A stretch of DNA of 63,048 nucleotides from PUMD01 sp964599275. GTDB lineage: Bacteria; Bacillota; Sulfobacillia; SLMV01. Positions 1 to 8,142 of this stretch are shown one piece after another. Each line of letters begins with the position of its first letter. Position 1 is the first letter of the stretch. The stretch spans positions 1 to 63,048 of the forward strand of contig CAZRFK010000004.1 in the NCBI GenBank assembly GCA_964599275.1, read 5' to 3'. The notes beneath the pieces were generated by a model. The model made no database searches. It saw nothing but the letters and a program-made list of their open reading frames with translations, and was not told the DNA's origin. The translations under genes and the position numbers were made by a program.

Positions 1-45
1 CACATTCATCCGGGAGATTTGCTGATGACAGTAATCACAAGGCTT

Positions 46-2112
46 TTAATCTATTCTGTTATGCAGCTGCCAGTCGAAGAATGCCCACATCTGGGCCTGA
101 TCTTCCACAACCTTGCTCATGGGTTTTCCTGCTCCGTGTCCTGCCTTGGTTTCCACCCGCAGCAGCACTGGATCTGATGAACTCTTGCATTTTTGCAATA
201 AGGCTGCCATCTTACGTGCATGCATTGGATGTACCCGGGTATCCGATTCTGCTGTAAACAAAAAGACTGCCGGATATTCCACTCCCTTTTTCACATTATG
301 ATAGGGAGAGTAATCATAAAGCCACTCAAAAGCTTCAGGATCATCAGGCGATCCATACTCATGGGTCCACAGAGCAGCTATCAGGAATTTGTGGTAACGC
401 AGCATATCCAGAAGTGGTACGCCGCAGGCCACTGCTCCAAAAAGGTCTGGTCTCTGAGTCAGGGCTGCTCCAACCAGAAGGCCCCCGTTGCTGCGTCCGG
501 TGATTCCCAATTTGGCAGGTTCAGTGTATCCTTCCTCGATCAAGTACTCGGCAGCAGATGTGAAATCATCAAATACATTCTGCTTGTTCTGCAGCATACC
601 CGATCGATGCCACTTCTCACCATATTCGCTTCCTCCACGGAGGTTAGCCAGTGCGTAGATGCCGCCCTCGGTGAGCCAGGGAATCTGAGCAGGGGAAAAT
701 GAGGGGGTTCGACTGATATTGAAACCACCGTAGCCGGTCAATACTGTAGGCTGAGCGGTTTCGAGGTCCAGATCGGATTTGTGGACCAAAAACATGGGAA
801 CACGAGTTCCGTCTTTTGAACTGAAAAACACCTGCCTGACAGTGAAATCCTCCGGATCAACTGGCTGATCGCTGCGTAATATCTGCTTGAGGTTGTTTTC
901 TGTCACATCTAACTGATAAATGGTGGGTGAATGTAAGAATGACTGGAATGTGAAGTATGATTTTGGCTTTTCCGGTTGGCTGTGCAGGCCGCTGATGGTT
1001 CCCTTCGCCGGGAGTGGAACCTGTTTTTGATCTCCTGTGCCGGGATCTATTATCAGCAGACGGTAGGTGGCATTCTGCAGGGCAGTCACGACCAGTTTAT
1101 CTCCTACAACCGCGAGCTGTTGCAGTACAAGATTTTCGTTTTCCTCGACTGCCTCGCAAAAAGACCATTTGGGTGCTGACAGGTCCACTGTCAGTACGCG
1201 GTAGTGAGGAGCGTCCCAATTAGTCAGTAAGTACAGGGTGTTTTCCACAATCTCACCGTTAAAAAGCGCATCCTTGCCCTGTACAACTGGGATGAAGTCG
1301 CCCTCCTGCTTTTCATCGCGGACGAAAACGTCGCTGCGTCTCCATCCGTGATTAACAAGCAGCAGCAAATAACGGCCATCGGGCGACAACTGCACGCGGT
1401 ACATTTCCCGTTTATCCCGGCCTTCCCCGAAGATCAGTGGGTCCTCATCCGGATCATCCCCCAGCTCATGATGGTAAACCTGACGGTGATAATTTTCCTC
1501 TCCTTGAGGCACTTCTCCCGGTTTGGGGTAGCGGGTGTAGTAAAAGGCAGAAGAGTCTTTTTGCCATGCAATGCTGGCACCTCTGGTTCGTTCAATCTCT
1601 TCATCAAGATGGTTGCCACTGTCGACATCGAGTACGTAAAGTGTACTCCATTCATTGCCGTGCTCGGAGAGACCGTAAGCCAGTTTACTGCCATCAGGGC
1701 ATGGGTACCACCAGTCCATAGCCACCAGTCCCTGTTCGTCGGCTGTGTTGGGGTTGACGATAACTCTACTGTTGCATCCCTGGGGGTCGCTGACGCACAG
1801 TACAGGCTGATCGTCGCCCCGACGCCGCTTGAGGTAAAACAACCTGTTTCCATGCAGTTCGGGAGAACTGATTTTTTCGGTGTCCAGCAGTTTTTGCAGC
1901 TGCTCGGTGTATTCGGGATATTTGCCGATCTGCTCAAATACGGTCTCAGTTCGCTTGTTATGGGCCTGAGTCCATTTCTGAGTCTGTTCAGATTCGCCAT
2001 CTTCCAACCACCTGAAAGCATCGACCACCGTATGTCCATGCAATAAATCTTTCACTTCCGACTCTGGGGTCAACGGTGGTGGAGGAATTCTAACTTTATT
2101 GTCTTCCTTCAT
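46..2112 (-). CDS. Prolyl oligopeptidase (S9A family serine peptidase)
   Basis: A 688-residue serine peptidase that cleaves short peptides after proline, probably in the cytoplasm since no signal peptide is seen. The N-terminal two thirds have the sequence character of the family's beta-propeller, and the C-terminal third is an alpha/beta hydrolase. The catalytic triad can be placed: Ser541 in GRSNGG, Asp624 in ESDTRVHP and His659 in AGHGAG, with the family's usual spacing. Length matches the family (about 680-710). I chose the start at 2112 because AAAGGAG lies just upstream; an in-frame ATG 30 bases further up lacks this. It is divergent from the amidohydrolase operon, which suggests a shared theme of peptide use (inference). 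Prolyl oligopeptidase is a confident call. Confidence 0.93.
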   Translation of the reverse strand: MKEDNKVRIPPPPLTPESEVKDLLHGHTVVDAFRWLEDGESEQTQKWTQAHNKRTETVFEQIGKYPEYTEQLQKLLDTEKISSPELHGNRLFYLKRRRGDDQPVLCVSDPQGCNSRVIVNPNTADEQGLVAMDWWYPCPDGSKLAYGLSEHGNEWSTLYVLDVDSGNHLDEEIERTRGASIAWQKDSSAFYYTRYPKPGEVPQGEENYHRQVYHHELGDDPDEDPLIFGEGRDKREMYRVQLSPDGRYLLLLVNHGWRRSDVFVRDEKQEGDFIPVVQGKDALFNGEIVENTLYLLTNWDAPHYRVLTVDLSAPKWSFCEAVEENENLVLQQLAVVGDKLVVTALQNATYRLLIIDPGTGDQKQVPLPAKGTISGLHSQPEKPKSYFTFQSFLHSPTIYQLDVTENNLKQILRSDQPVDPEDFTVRQVFFSSKDGTRVPMFLVHKSDLDLETAQPTVLTGYGGFNISRTPSFSPAQIPWLTEGGIYALANLRGGSEYGEKWHRSGMLQNKQNVFDDFTSAAEYLIEEGYTEPAKLGITGRSNGGLLVGAALTQRPDLFGAVACGVPLLDMLRYHKFLIAALWTHEYGSPDDPEAFEWLYDYSPYHNVKKGVEYPAVFLFTAESDTRVHPMHARKMAALLQKCKSSSDPVLLRVETKAGHGAGKPMSKVVEDQAQMWAFFDWQLHNRID

Positions 2113-2419
2113 GAAATCACTCCTTTTTTGAGCCGCATTCATTTACTTATTACTTTGCCATGCCTTTGCAAAAACCTGCCTGAGTTGAATATGTGAACTG
2201 TATGTCTGGCAGGCACTCAAACTGCAGAGCAATTTTATTGTTCAAGTCTAAATAAAAGTTGGTAAGTCGAAATTGTTTTCATTTAACTGCAGGATGTATA
2301 GGCATGGATGTGGAAGTAGGATTTTTAGAATTAAAGCCTTAATATCTGTAGAAGGTTTGTGGAAGCGCTGTTTGGAAGGAGGAGGCAGCACCGAAGCTGA
2401 AACGGAAGGAGAGCAGAAG
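2113..2419. promoter_or_regulatory. Divergent intergenic region between prolyl oligopeptidase and amidohydrolase operon
   Basis: About 300 bases with no convincing gene. It must hold the promoters of both divergent units. It contains an imperfect inverted repeat (GCCTG near 2188 against CAGGC near 2210) and AT-rich stretches around 2230-2290. No promoter with good -35, -10 and spacing could be picked with confidence. An open frame runs from 2273 into the first amidohydrolase, but paralogue alignment and the ribosome binding site place the true start at 2420. Confidence 0.45.
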
Positions 2420-3586
2420 ATGCTGGCAATAATTAATGCGGATTTGTGGACAGTCGCCTGTGGACGGATCGAGGGCGGAACTTTACTGTGTGAAGATGGT
2501 AAAATTGTTGACATTGGTACTGACGTGGACGTCCCAGAAGGAGTCCAGTGCATCGACGCAGCTGGTCGCCGGGTGACTCCCGGCATAATAGAAGCCCACT
2601 CTCACGCGGGAATTAATGAGCAGGGAGTAGGTAGGGAGGGTCGAGATGGGAATGAATCTACTCATCCGATTACTCCACAGGTGCGGGCTGTGGATGCCAT
2701 TAATCCACGTGACGATGCCCTTCGGGAATTTCTGGCTGGAGGAATTACCAGTACCTTAGTTACTCCCGGCAGCGGAAACCTGATTGGCGGCGTTGCTGCG
2801 GTTATCAAGTGTAAGGGAACAGTGGTTGATGACATGCTGGTGATTGATGAGGCCGGTATGAAAGCTGCCCTGGGTCAGAACCCCAAAGGAGCTTATGGAC
2901 GACGCCAGAATCGGGCTCCAGCTACTCGTATGGGAAACGCTGCCATGATGCGCGAGGCGTTTGATCAGGCACAGGAGTATATGCAGAAGAAGAAAAAGGC
3001 CGAGGAAGACGATGATTCTGAGCCCAAATACAACGCCAAACACGAGGCGCTGATCCCGGTATTGAAAGGTGAAATGCCCCTTAGGGTTCACTGCCACCGG
3101 GCAGATGATATTGTCACCGCCGTTCGAATCTGTGAAGAGTATGATCTGGAATATACCCTGGAGCACGTAACTGAAGCCAACCACGTTGTTGATTTCCTGG
3201 CTGAACAACAGTCCCGCTGTGCGGTTGGACCCACGATGAAGTACGGCTCGAAAGTTGAAAATCGCGAGCGTGATTTTCGCACTCCAGTTGAGCTGGCTCG
3301 GGCTGATGTTCCATTCTGTTTCATCACCGATCATCCAGTTGTTGCTGGGCAGTTCATCACAATCACTGCCGGCATTGCCGTTTCCTGGGGGATGGATTAT
3401 GATACGGCACTTCGTGCAGTCACTCTGGGTGCAGCAGAACACGTTGGCTGTGCTGATCGCCTCGGGTCTTTGGAGTGCGGCAAGGATGCCGACCTGGTAA
3501 TCTGGTCCGGTGATCCTCTCGATTATACAACGTTTGCTGATTATACCATTATTGACGGAGAAATTGCCCACGAAAGGGAGGTGTGA
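2420..3586 (+). CDS. Amidohydrolase paralogue 1 (HutI-related, COG1228-like)
   Basis: A 388-residue metal-dependent hydrolase of the amidohydrolase superfamily, the first of four tandem paralogues. Metal-site signatures are visible: HSH at residues 60-62, VHCHRADD in the middle, the LEH histidine and TDHP near the C-terminal third, followed by the family's GKDADLVIWSGDP end. It shares the PGSGNLIGG and GNESTHP motifs with paralogues 3 and 4. A lysine- and acid-rich variable insert (KKKKAEEDDD) sits mid-protein. The start at 2420 has GGAAGGAGAG upstream and gives the same N-terminus (short leader, then IINAD) as the paralogues. The superfamily is certain; the substrate (cyclic amide, imidazolone-like or dipeptide) is unknown. 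Confidence 0.85.
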   Translation: MLAIINADLWTVACGRIEGGTLLCEDGKIVDIGTDVDVPEGVQCIDAAGRRVTPGIIEAHSHAGINEQGVGREGRDGNESTHPITPQVRAVDAINPRDDALREFLAGGITSTLVTPGSGNLIGGVAAVIKCKGTVVDDMLVIDEAGMKAALGQNPKGAYGRRQNRAPATRMGNAAMMREAFDQAQEYMQKKKKAEEDDDSEPKYNAKHEALIPVLKGEMPLRVHCHRADDIVTAVRICEEYDLEYTLEHVTEANHVVDFLAEQQSRCAVGPTMKYGSKVENRERDFRTPVELARADVPFCFITDHPVVAGQFITITAGIAVSWGMDYDTALRAVTLGAAEHVGCADRLGSLECGKDADLVIWSGDPLDYTTFADYTIIDGEIAHEREV

Positions 3587-3588
3587 CC

Positions 3589-4734
3589 GTGCGCGCTTAC
3601 GTAAATGCCAAATTTTATCCAGTAGAATCTCCTCCCATTGAGGAAGGAGTTATGCTTGTAAGGGACGGTACGATTGTTGATATCGGCAAAGATCTGGAAG
3701 TTCCTGCTGAAGCGGAAGTCGTCGATCTTAGCGGCAGAGTGGTAATTCCCGGCTTCGTGGATGCGCACAGCCATGCAGGAATCTGGGGAGATGGAGAAGG
3801 GCGTGCAGCATACGATGGCAACGAGGGACCGGGTCCCATCACTGCCGAAGTCAGTTCTTTAGATGCAATAAATCCCGCTCAACAGAGCTTTTACAGCTGC
3901 CGGCAGGGAGGCATAACCTCTGCTCACATCGTTCCAGGATCGGGTAATGCCATCGGCGGTGTCGGGGTGGTATGCAAGACCAGCGGCACAGTAGTTGATG
4001 ACATGGTGATGCGTTTCCCCAGCGGCTTGAAAGGAGCTCTGGGTGAAAACCCCAAAGGTTCAAAACCCAAAACGCGTATGGGAACGGCAGCCCTGATTCG
4101 TGAGCAGTTTGCCAAAGCCGCTGAATATATGGAGAAACAGGACCAGGCAGAGGAAGACGAAAAAAAGCCTGCAGTAGATTTTGGACTTGAAAACATAAGC
4201 CGGGTATTGCGTTCGGAGATGCCTTTCCGGATACATGCTCACCGCCATGACGATATAGTAACAGCGGTCCGTTTATGCGAGGAGTTGGATGTTGACTATT
4301 CAATAGAACACTGCACTGACGGTCACCTGATTGCAGACTTTTTGGGCGAGCGCGAGGCCAGAGTGCATCTGGGTCCCGGGCTTTCCAGCCGCGGAAAGGT
4401 GGAGACCTTCAACCGTAACCCTGCCAACCCGGCCATACTGCATGAGGCGGGTGCTGAGGTTTCTCTGATGACCGATCACCCATTTTTGCATGCCCGGCAT
4501 CTGATGGCTTATTGTGGGGTAGCACACAAGTATGGTCTGCCCCTGAAAGCAACTCTACGAGCGGTTACCCTGAACCCGGCCGAATCTTTAGGGGTGGCGG
4601 AGCGGGTTGGTTCGCTGGCCTGCGGTAAGGATGCTGACTTTTTGGTATTAAAAGGTGAGCCTTTCAGTTATGAATCACCCATACTTTCGACCTACACAAA
4701 CGGCGAAGAAGTTTACACCCGGCCTGAATATTGA
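3589..4734 (+). CDS. Amidohydrolase paralogue 2 (divergent copy)
   Basis: An amidohydrolase of about 381 residues, second in the tandem set. It keeps the metal ligands (HSH, IHAHRHDD, IEH, TDHP) but is the most divergent copy: the GNESTHP segment is replaced by GNEGPGP, VTPQV by ITAEV, and the C-terminal GDP motif by GEP. GTG codons at 3583 and 3589 are both possible. I prefer 3589 because GGGAGG then lies 7 bases upstream and the product begins MRAYVNA, matching paralogue 3 (MRAIVNA). The gene starts right at the stop of paralogue 1, so the two are translationally close. The changed pocket segment suggests a different substrate (inference). Confidence 0.84.
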   Translation: MRAYVNAKFYPVESPPIEEGVMLVRDGTIVDIGKDLEVPAEAEVVDLSGRVVIPGFVDAHSHAGIWGDGEGRAAYDGNEGPGPITAEVSSLDAINPAQQSFYSCRQGGITSAHIVPGSGNAIGGVGVVCKTSGTVVDDMVMRFPSGLKGALGENPKGSKPKTRMGTAALIREQFAKAAEYMEKQDQAEEDEKKPAVDFGLENISRVLRSEMPFRIHAHRHDDIVTAVRLCEELDVDYSIEHCTDGHLIADFLGEREARVHLGPGLSSRGKVETFNRNPANPAILHEAGAEVSLMTDHPFLHARHLMAYCGVAHKYGLPLKATLRAVTLNPAESLGVAERVGSLACGKDADFLVLKGEPFSYESPILSTYTNGEEVYTRPEY

Positions 4735-4764
4735 CCACAAGGGCAACTGGAAAGAGGGGGTTTT

Positions 4765-5925
4765 ATGCGAGCAATTGTAAATGCCAGACTGCATCCGGTT
4801 TCTGATTCGGTTATCCCCGATGGAGTTTTATTGATTGACGAAGAGGGAAAGATCGCTCAAGTCGGTGCCGATGTACAGGTTCCCGAGGGAGCAGAAGTGA
4901 TAAATGCTGACGGCCGCGATGTTACTCCCGGCATAATTGAATCGCACTGCCATGCTGGTGTGAGTGAGGAAGGTATTGGATGGGAGGGTAGCGACGGCAA
5001 CGAATCCACCCACCCAGTGACTCCGCAGGTCAGGGCCATTGATGGAGCAAATCCCGAGGACAAGGCTTTTGCTGCATTTCGCGCCGCGGGAGTTACGGCT
5101 GCACAGATCATGCCTGGCAGCGCGAATATTATCGGCGGAGAACAGTTTACTGTCAAATCACGTGAAGCGGCTGTTATCGAAGATATGGTGATCAAGCATC
5201 CATCAGGTATGAAGGCTGCCCTGGGAGAAAACCCCAAGAGGGTGTATGGTGGGAAAAAAGGTCCGTCCACCCGCATGGGTAATGCTTCTGTCATGCGAAA
5301 GTGGCTGCAGAAGGCCAAGGAGTACGCCGAGAAAATGGATACCGCTGAGGAGCCTTCTGATGAACCCGATTTTGATATGAAGATGCAGGCTTTATTGCCT
5401 GTCATCCGTAGGGAGATGCCTCTGCGCATTCACTGCCACCGCGCAGATGATATTGCTACTGCCGTGAGAATTGCCGAGGAGTTTGATATTAAATTCACTT
5501 TGGAACATGTAACTCAGGGTGACAGGGTTTTAGACCTGCTCGAAGAAAAAGAGGTTTACTGCGCTGTAGGTCCCTGTATGGTGGCAGAAGCTAAAGTGGA
5601 GATGCGTGGTAATGACTTTGATACTGCTGCCCAAATGTACGAAAAAGGGATCCATTTCTGCATTACCAACGATCATCCGGTAGTGCACGGTCGTTTCCTG
5701 CGCGCGGCAGCGGGGCTTTTATGCGCATGGGATGTGCCGGCCCGTCACGCCCTCAAGAGCGTCACCCTTGCGGCGGCTGAACACATAGGAGTAGATGACC
5801 GGATAGGCTCACTCGAACCGGGCAAGGATGCTGACCTGGTGATATGGTCTGGAGATCCACTTGATGCCCGAACTTTCGCCGATTGTACGTTTGTTGACGG
5901 CGAAGTCGTCTTTGAGAGGGAGTGA
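4765..5925 (+). CDS. Amidohydrolase paralogue 3
   Basis: A 386-residue amidohydrolase, third tandem copy, with AGAGGGGG just upstream of the ATG. The metal-site motifs are HCH (where the others have HSH or HGH), IHCHRADD, LEH and NDHP, so the catalytic aspartate is kept but the residue before it is Asn instead of Thr. It shares GNESTHPVTPQVRA with paralogue 1 and PGSANIIGG with paralogue 4, which suggests stepwise duplication. The variable mid-region is acidic. It is separated from its neighbours by 30 and 6 bases and is surely co-transcribed. Substrate unknown. Confidence 0.85.
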   Translation: MRAIVNARLHPVSDSVIPDGVLLIDEEGKIAQVGADVQVPEGAEVINADGRDVTPGIIESHCHAGVSEEGIGWEGSDGNESTHPVTPQVRAIDGANPEDKAFAAFRAAGVTAAQIMPGSANIIGGEQFTVKSREAAVIEDMVIKHPSGMKAALGENPKRVYGGKKGPSTRMGNASVMRKWLQKAKEYAEKMDTAEEPSDEPDFDMKMQALLPVIRREMPLRIHCHRADDIATAVRIAEEFDIKFTLEHVTQGDRVLDLLEEKEVYCAVGPCMVAEAKVEMRGNDFDTAAQMYEKGIHFCITNDHPVVHGRFLRAAAGLLCAWDVPARHALKSVTLAAAEHIGVDDRIGSLEPGKDADLVIWSGDPLDARTFADCTFVDGEVVFERE

Positions 5926-5931
5926 GATTAG

Positions 5932-7116
5932 ATGATAGCTGTAGTTAACGCTGACATATACACTGGTGATGGACAGGTTTACACTGGCGGGACGATTCTT
6001 GTAGAAAACGGAAAGATAGCCGCGTTTGGCACTGATATTGATATTCCCCAAGAATCTGAAGTTATGGATGCTGAAGGAGCACCAGTGACTCCCGGCCTGG
6101 TGGAAGCACACGGGCACGTTGGAGTCAGCAACCAGGGAATGGGATGGGAAGGCTCGGACACCAATGAGTCCACTGACCCGGTAACGTCTCAGGTCAGTGC
6201 CCTTGACGGAATCAACCCGGAGGAGAGAGGTTTCCGTGATCTGCTGCGCGGGGGGGTAACCACAGTTCAGGTTATGCCCGGCAGTGCCAATATTATTGGT
6301 GGAGAGGCAGTCACGATAAAAGCAAAACCCACCCCGGTTGTTGATGAGGTCATTCTGAAGAGGCCGACAGGTATGAAATCAGCTCTGGGCGAAAACCCCA
6401 AACGTGCATACGGCAGACGAAAAAAGGACGCTCCCATGACCCGCATGGGATCGGCAGCTATGCTGCGGGAGTGGCTGCGTAAGGCTCGCGATTATCACAA
6501 TGATGAACAACAGGCGTGCTGCGACAGTGATGCGGACAAAAATGAGGGACGCAAGGGCAAGTATGATGCCCGTCTGGAGGCGCTCGGTGGTGTGATTCGT
6601 GGTGAAGTACCGCTGCGCATACACGCCCACCGTGCCGACGATATAGTTACTGCGGTGCGCATAGCCGAGGAGTTTGGCATCAAGTATTCCATCGAACACT
6701 GCACGCAGGGCTTCAAATTGGCTGAATTTCTGGCCGAACGGGATGTATACTCTGCCGTGGGACCATGTCTGTCGAAGGAATCGAAGGTGGAACTCGAAGA
6801 CGTGGGCTTCAAGACTCCCGTCGCTTTGCATGAAGCAGGCGCAAATTTCTGTCTGACCACAGATCATCCGGTGGTCCGGGCCATGTATCTCAATATGATC
6901 GCCGGAATGGCTTCGGCCTACGGGGTAGGAGATGAAGCTGCCCTGCGGGCAGTAACCCTCAGTGCTGCCGAACATGTTGGAGTAGCAGATCGTGTGGGAT
7001 CAATTTCTGAAGGCAAAGATGCCGATCTGGTTATATGGACCGGGGATCCACTCGATGGAAGAAGCTTTGCCGAAACAGTTATAATTGACGGCGAAGTTGT
7101 ATACGAAAGGGAGTAA
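5932..7116 (+). CDS. Amidohydrolase paralogue 4
   Basis: A 394-residue amidohydrolase, the last of the tandem set, starting 6 bases after paralogue 3 with GAGAGGGAG overlapping the previous stop. The metal motifs are HGH, IHAHRADD, IEH and TDHP. The STDPVT segment differs slightly from the STHPVT of copies 1 and 3. The variable mid-insert (about residues 190-205) is longer and contains a Cys-Cys pair and a charged stretch. The C-terminus has GKDADLVIWTGDP as in copies 1 and 3. The operon ends about 50 bases later at a strong hairpin. Function beyond amidohydrolase cannot be assigned. Confidence 0.85.
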   Translation: MIAVVNADIYTGDGQVYTGGTILVENGKIAAFGTDIDIPQESEVMDAEGAPVTPGLVEAHGHVGVSNQGMGWEGSDTNESTDPVTSQVSALDGINPEERGFRDLLRGGVTTVQVMPGSANIIGGEAVTIKAKPTPVVDEVILKRPTGMKSALGENPKRAYGRRKKDAPMTRMGSAAMLREWLRKARDYHNDEQQACCDSDADKNEGRKGKYDARLEALGGVIRGEVPLRIHAHRADDIVTAVRIAEEFGIKYSIEHCTQGFKLAEFLAERDVYSAVGPCLSKESKVELEDVGFKTPVALHEAGANFCLTTDHPVVRAMYLNMIAGMASAYGVGDEAALRAVTLSAAEHVGVADRVGSISEGKDADLVIWTGDPLDGRSFAETVIIDGEVVYERE

Positions 7117-7157
7117 GCTCCGAAGCATTGTGCCGGCAGAATCTTGGTGTTGAAAAT

Positions 7158-7194
7158 AAAAAGGGAGAGAGCACGACGCCCTCTCCCTTTTTTT
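7158..7194. terminator. Bidirectional intrinsic terminator between convergent genes
   Basis: A hairpin with the stem AAAGGGAGAG / CTCTCCCTTT around a roughly 10-base loop. It is flanked by an A-run on the left and a run of seven T on the right, so it can stop transcription in both directions, for the amidohydrolase operon and the GerMN gene. Confidence 0.88.
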
Positions 7195-7211
7195 CGGTTG
7201 TTACTATGCTC

Positions 7212-8039
7212 TTACTTTTCTGAAACGCCTGTTATCATCCAGATACCCTCTTCGTCCTGCCTTACCGGCTGCTCCAGTTCTATGAGGTACTCGTCTCCGC
7301 CGCGGGTGGCCAGAACCTCTGCATACCCTCCGGATTCTTCGAGCAGTTCGAAAGTGTCGTCTTCTGTGAATCCAGCCATGCGCCCCTCAAACTGAGCTGC
7401 TTCAAGAGGTTGGGTCCGGAAGGTTTCTATTCCCTCATCAGCCCGCTCCTGCAGCCATTCGGCGCGTTCTTCATCCAGTATAACCGGGTAGGTGATTATG
7501 GCTTCTCTTTGCAGTGGCTCTTCTATCACTGCGTGTCCTGCGAAGGTCAAGGATTTTTTGCCTTCCACCAGCAGCTGTACCCGCTCAATTTCCGGCAAAT
7601 CCGCAAGCGAAAACAGCAGGGACTGCAGTGCCATCGTTTGACCCGCTGAGCCGGTGATTTCTTCAATTTCCTCTGAGAAGTTGACGTATGCAATTTCTCC
7701 TTCTACTTCCACTGATAGCAGCTGTACATTCTCGGGTAAAGTTCTATTAAGATGTGGATCTTTAGGTCCTACCAGCAGCTGCTTGACCAGCGCTTCGGGC
7801 AGATCTTCTTCATCTGTTACGGTGACTGAGCGGATCTCGGGTGTCACGTGCTGTGCCTGCCAGTCGGCGAAATAAAGTGTGACCTCGACATCCTCGGAAG
7901 GAGGATCGGGATTCACATGCTCCTGCGGGTCCTGCGGCTCTCTGGCTTCAGTCAGTGCCGAACATCCCCACGCCAGACCGGCAACCAGGACTACTGCTAG
8001 GACAATTAAGATTGATTTGTTTGAAAGTGTTCGTATCAT
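7212..8039 (-). CDS. GerMN-domain lipoprotein
   Basis: A 275-residue predicted lipoprotein. From the start at 8039 (AAAGGAG upstream) the N-terminus is a short basic segment, a hydrophobic stretch (ILIVLAVVLVAGLAWG) and a lipobox-like cysteine near residue 26, followed by a low-complexity Pro/Glu linker. The middle region (VTLYFADWQ... VSVTDEEDLPEALVKQLL... VNFSEEI) is typical of the GerMN (sporulation/germination) domain, which in spore formers is often found in cell-envelope proteins. The C-terminal region is likely a second small domain. It stands next to a two-component system but may have its own promoter. The domain call is good; the exact role is unknown. Confidence 0.78.
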   Translation of the reverse strand: MIRTLSNKSILIVLAVVLVAGLAWGCSALTEAREPQDPQEHVNPDPPSEDVEVTLYFADWQAQHVTPEIRSVTVTDEEDLPEALVKQLLVGPKDPHLNRTLPENVQLLSVEVEGEIAYVNFSEEIEEITGSAGQTMALQSLLFSLADLPEIERVQLLVEGKKSLTFAGHAVIEEPLQREAIITYPVILDEERAEWLQERADEGIETFRTQPLEAAQFEGRMAGFTEDDTFELLEESGGYAEVLATRGGDEYLIELEQPVRQDEEGIWMITGVSEK

Positions 8040-8142
8040 TTTTTGCGCTCCTTTCGGTTGATGCTGCTTCTCTGTTGCGCAATTAAATGATAGATTCAAG
8101 AGGTTACACTACTTTTCTGAAAGTATGAAAGATTTGTTACAT

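Noticed and set aside
1348..2046. Long open frames antisense to the prolyl oligopeptidase
   Set aside because: They are shadows of a well-supported gene with an intact catalytic triad and have no ribosome binding sites or recognisable domains.
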